DNA of 64,000 nt from Phycicoccus sonneratiae (GTDB taxonomy: Bacteria > Actinomycetota > Actinomycetes > Actinomycetales > Dermatophilaceae). Position 1 is the stretch's first letter. Every line of letters begins with the position of its first letter. The stretch lies in contig NZ_JAFDVD010000020.1 in NCBI RefSeq assembly GCF_016887965.1, forward strand, positions 50,122 through 114,121. Direction: 5' to 3'. Position numbers and translations under genes: made by a program. The notes beneath the pieces were generated by a model. That model had not been told where the DNA came from, ran no database searches, and worked only from the letters and a program-made list of their open reading frames with translations. Below, piece after piece: positions 63,955 through 64,000 of this stretch.

Positions 63955-64000
63955 CTGGTCGATCCTGCCTCTCGGGACGGGTCCGTGGAAGGGAGCGGGC
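63955..64000. other. Upstream edge of the hydroxylase operon
   Basis: The last 46 bases hold the reverse-strand -10 box CAGGAT (complement of 63962-63967). No further gene can be called before the window ends. Confidence 0.5.

Overview
The window is a very high-G+C actinobacterial chromosome segment. Nearly all genes use codons ending in G or C, GTG starts are common, and many genes appear to be leaderless. The housekeeping content (SURF1, GuaA, MurT/GatD, PcrA, SucCD, a DUF6350-PurN-PurH order) suits the Micrococcales. I think a relative of the Intrasporangiaceae is likely, but the family is an inference. No rRNA, tRNA, CRISPR array or transposase was seen.

Layout. 1-8175: MOSC protein (partial), SURF1, DUF3817, GMP synthase, a lipase-like hydrolase, the MurT/GatD peptidoglycan amidation pair and an M18 aminopeptidase. 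8203-11971: flippase-like membrane protein, PIG-L deacetylase, glycosyltransferase and NUDIX protein. 11962-16191: a PspC envelope-stress module with a LuxR-type two-component system. 16320-22800: oxidoreductase, acetyltransferase, uracil-DNA glycosylase, amino-acid oxidase, peptide transporter, ArfB-like factor and a LigD-type polymerase. 22917-29046: PadR regulator with a membrane partner, PcrA helicase, M23 peptidase and a lipase. 29244-33113: two tandem secreted M4 metalloproteases. 33336-39504: sucCD, DUF6350, purN, a PPOX protein, then purH behind a probable ZTP riboswitch.

40224-49470 and 58619-63954 form a nitrogen-heterocycle catabolic region. It holds DUF1989 and YqcI/YcgG proteins, a barbiturase/cyanuric-acid-hydrolase-type amidohydrolase, carbamate kinase, a class III CoA-transferase, hydantoinase B and A subunits, a three-subunit molybdenum hydroxylase with a CoxG-type protein, and a carbon-nitrogen hydrolase. 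Together they could hydroxylate a ring, open it, hydrolyse the ureido product and recover ATP from carbamoyl phosphate. The substrate is not known; oxidative pyrimidine degradation is the best guess.

This region is interrupted at about 53566-58618 by a foreign island of visibly lower G+C. It carries a tightly coupled four-gene operon, transcribed leftward: a phosphoribosyltransferase-like protein, an ORC/CDC6-type P-loop ATPase, an unrecognised 319-residue protein and an N6-adenine DNA methyltransferase. The island sits at the 3' end of the carbon-nitrogen hydrolase gene and is flanked by 317-bp direct copies of that gene end, differing only at synonymous positions. It looks like a mobile conflict or defence cassette and is the strongest candidate for an undescribed system here.

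Other signals: two copies of a five-unit, 21-bp palindromic array; a symmetrical palindrome cluster at 16219-16299; strong hairpin terminators; a small in-frame repeat insertion in hydantoinase A; and a stand-alone copy of the PcrA C-terminal domain.
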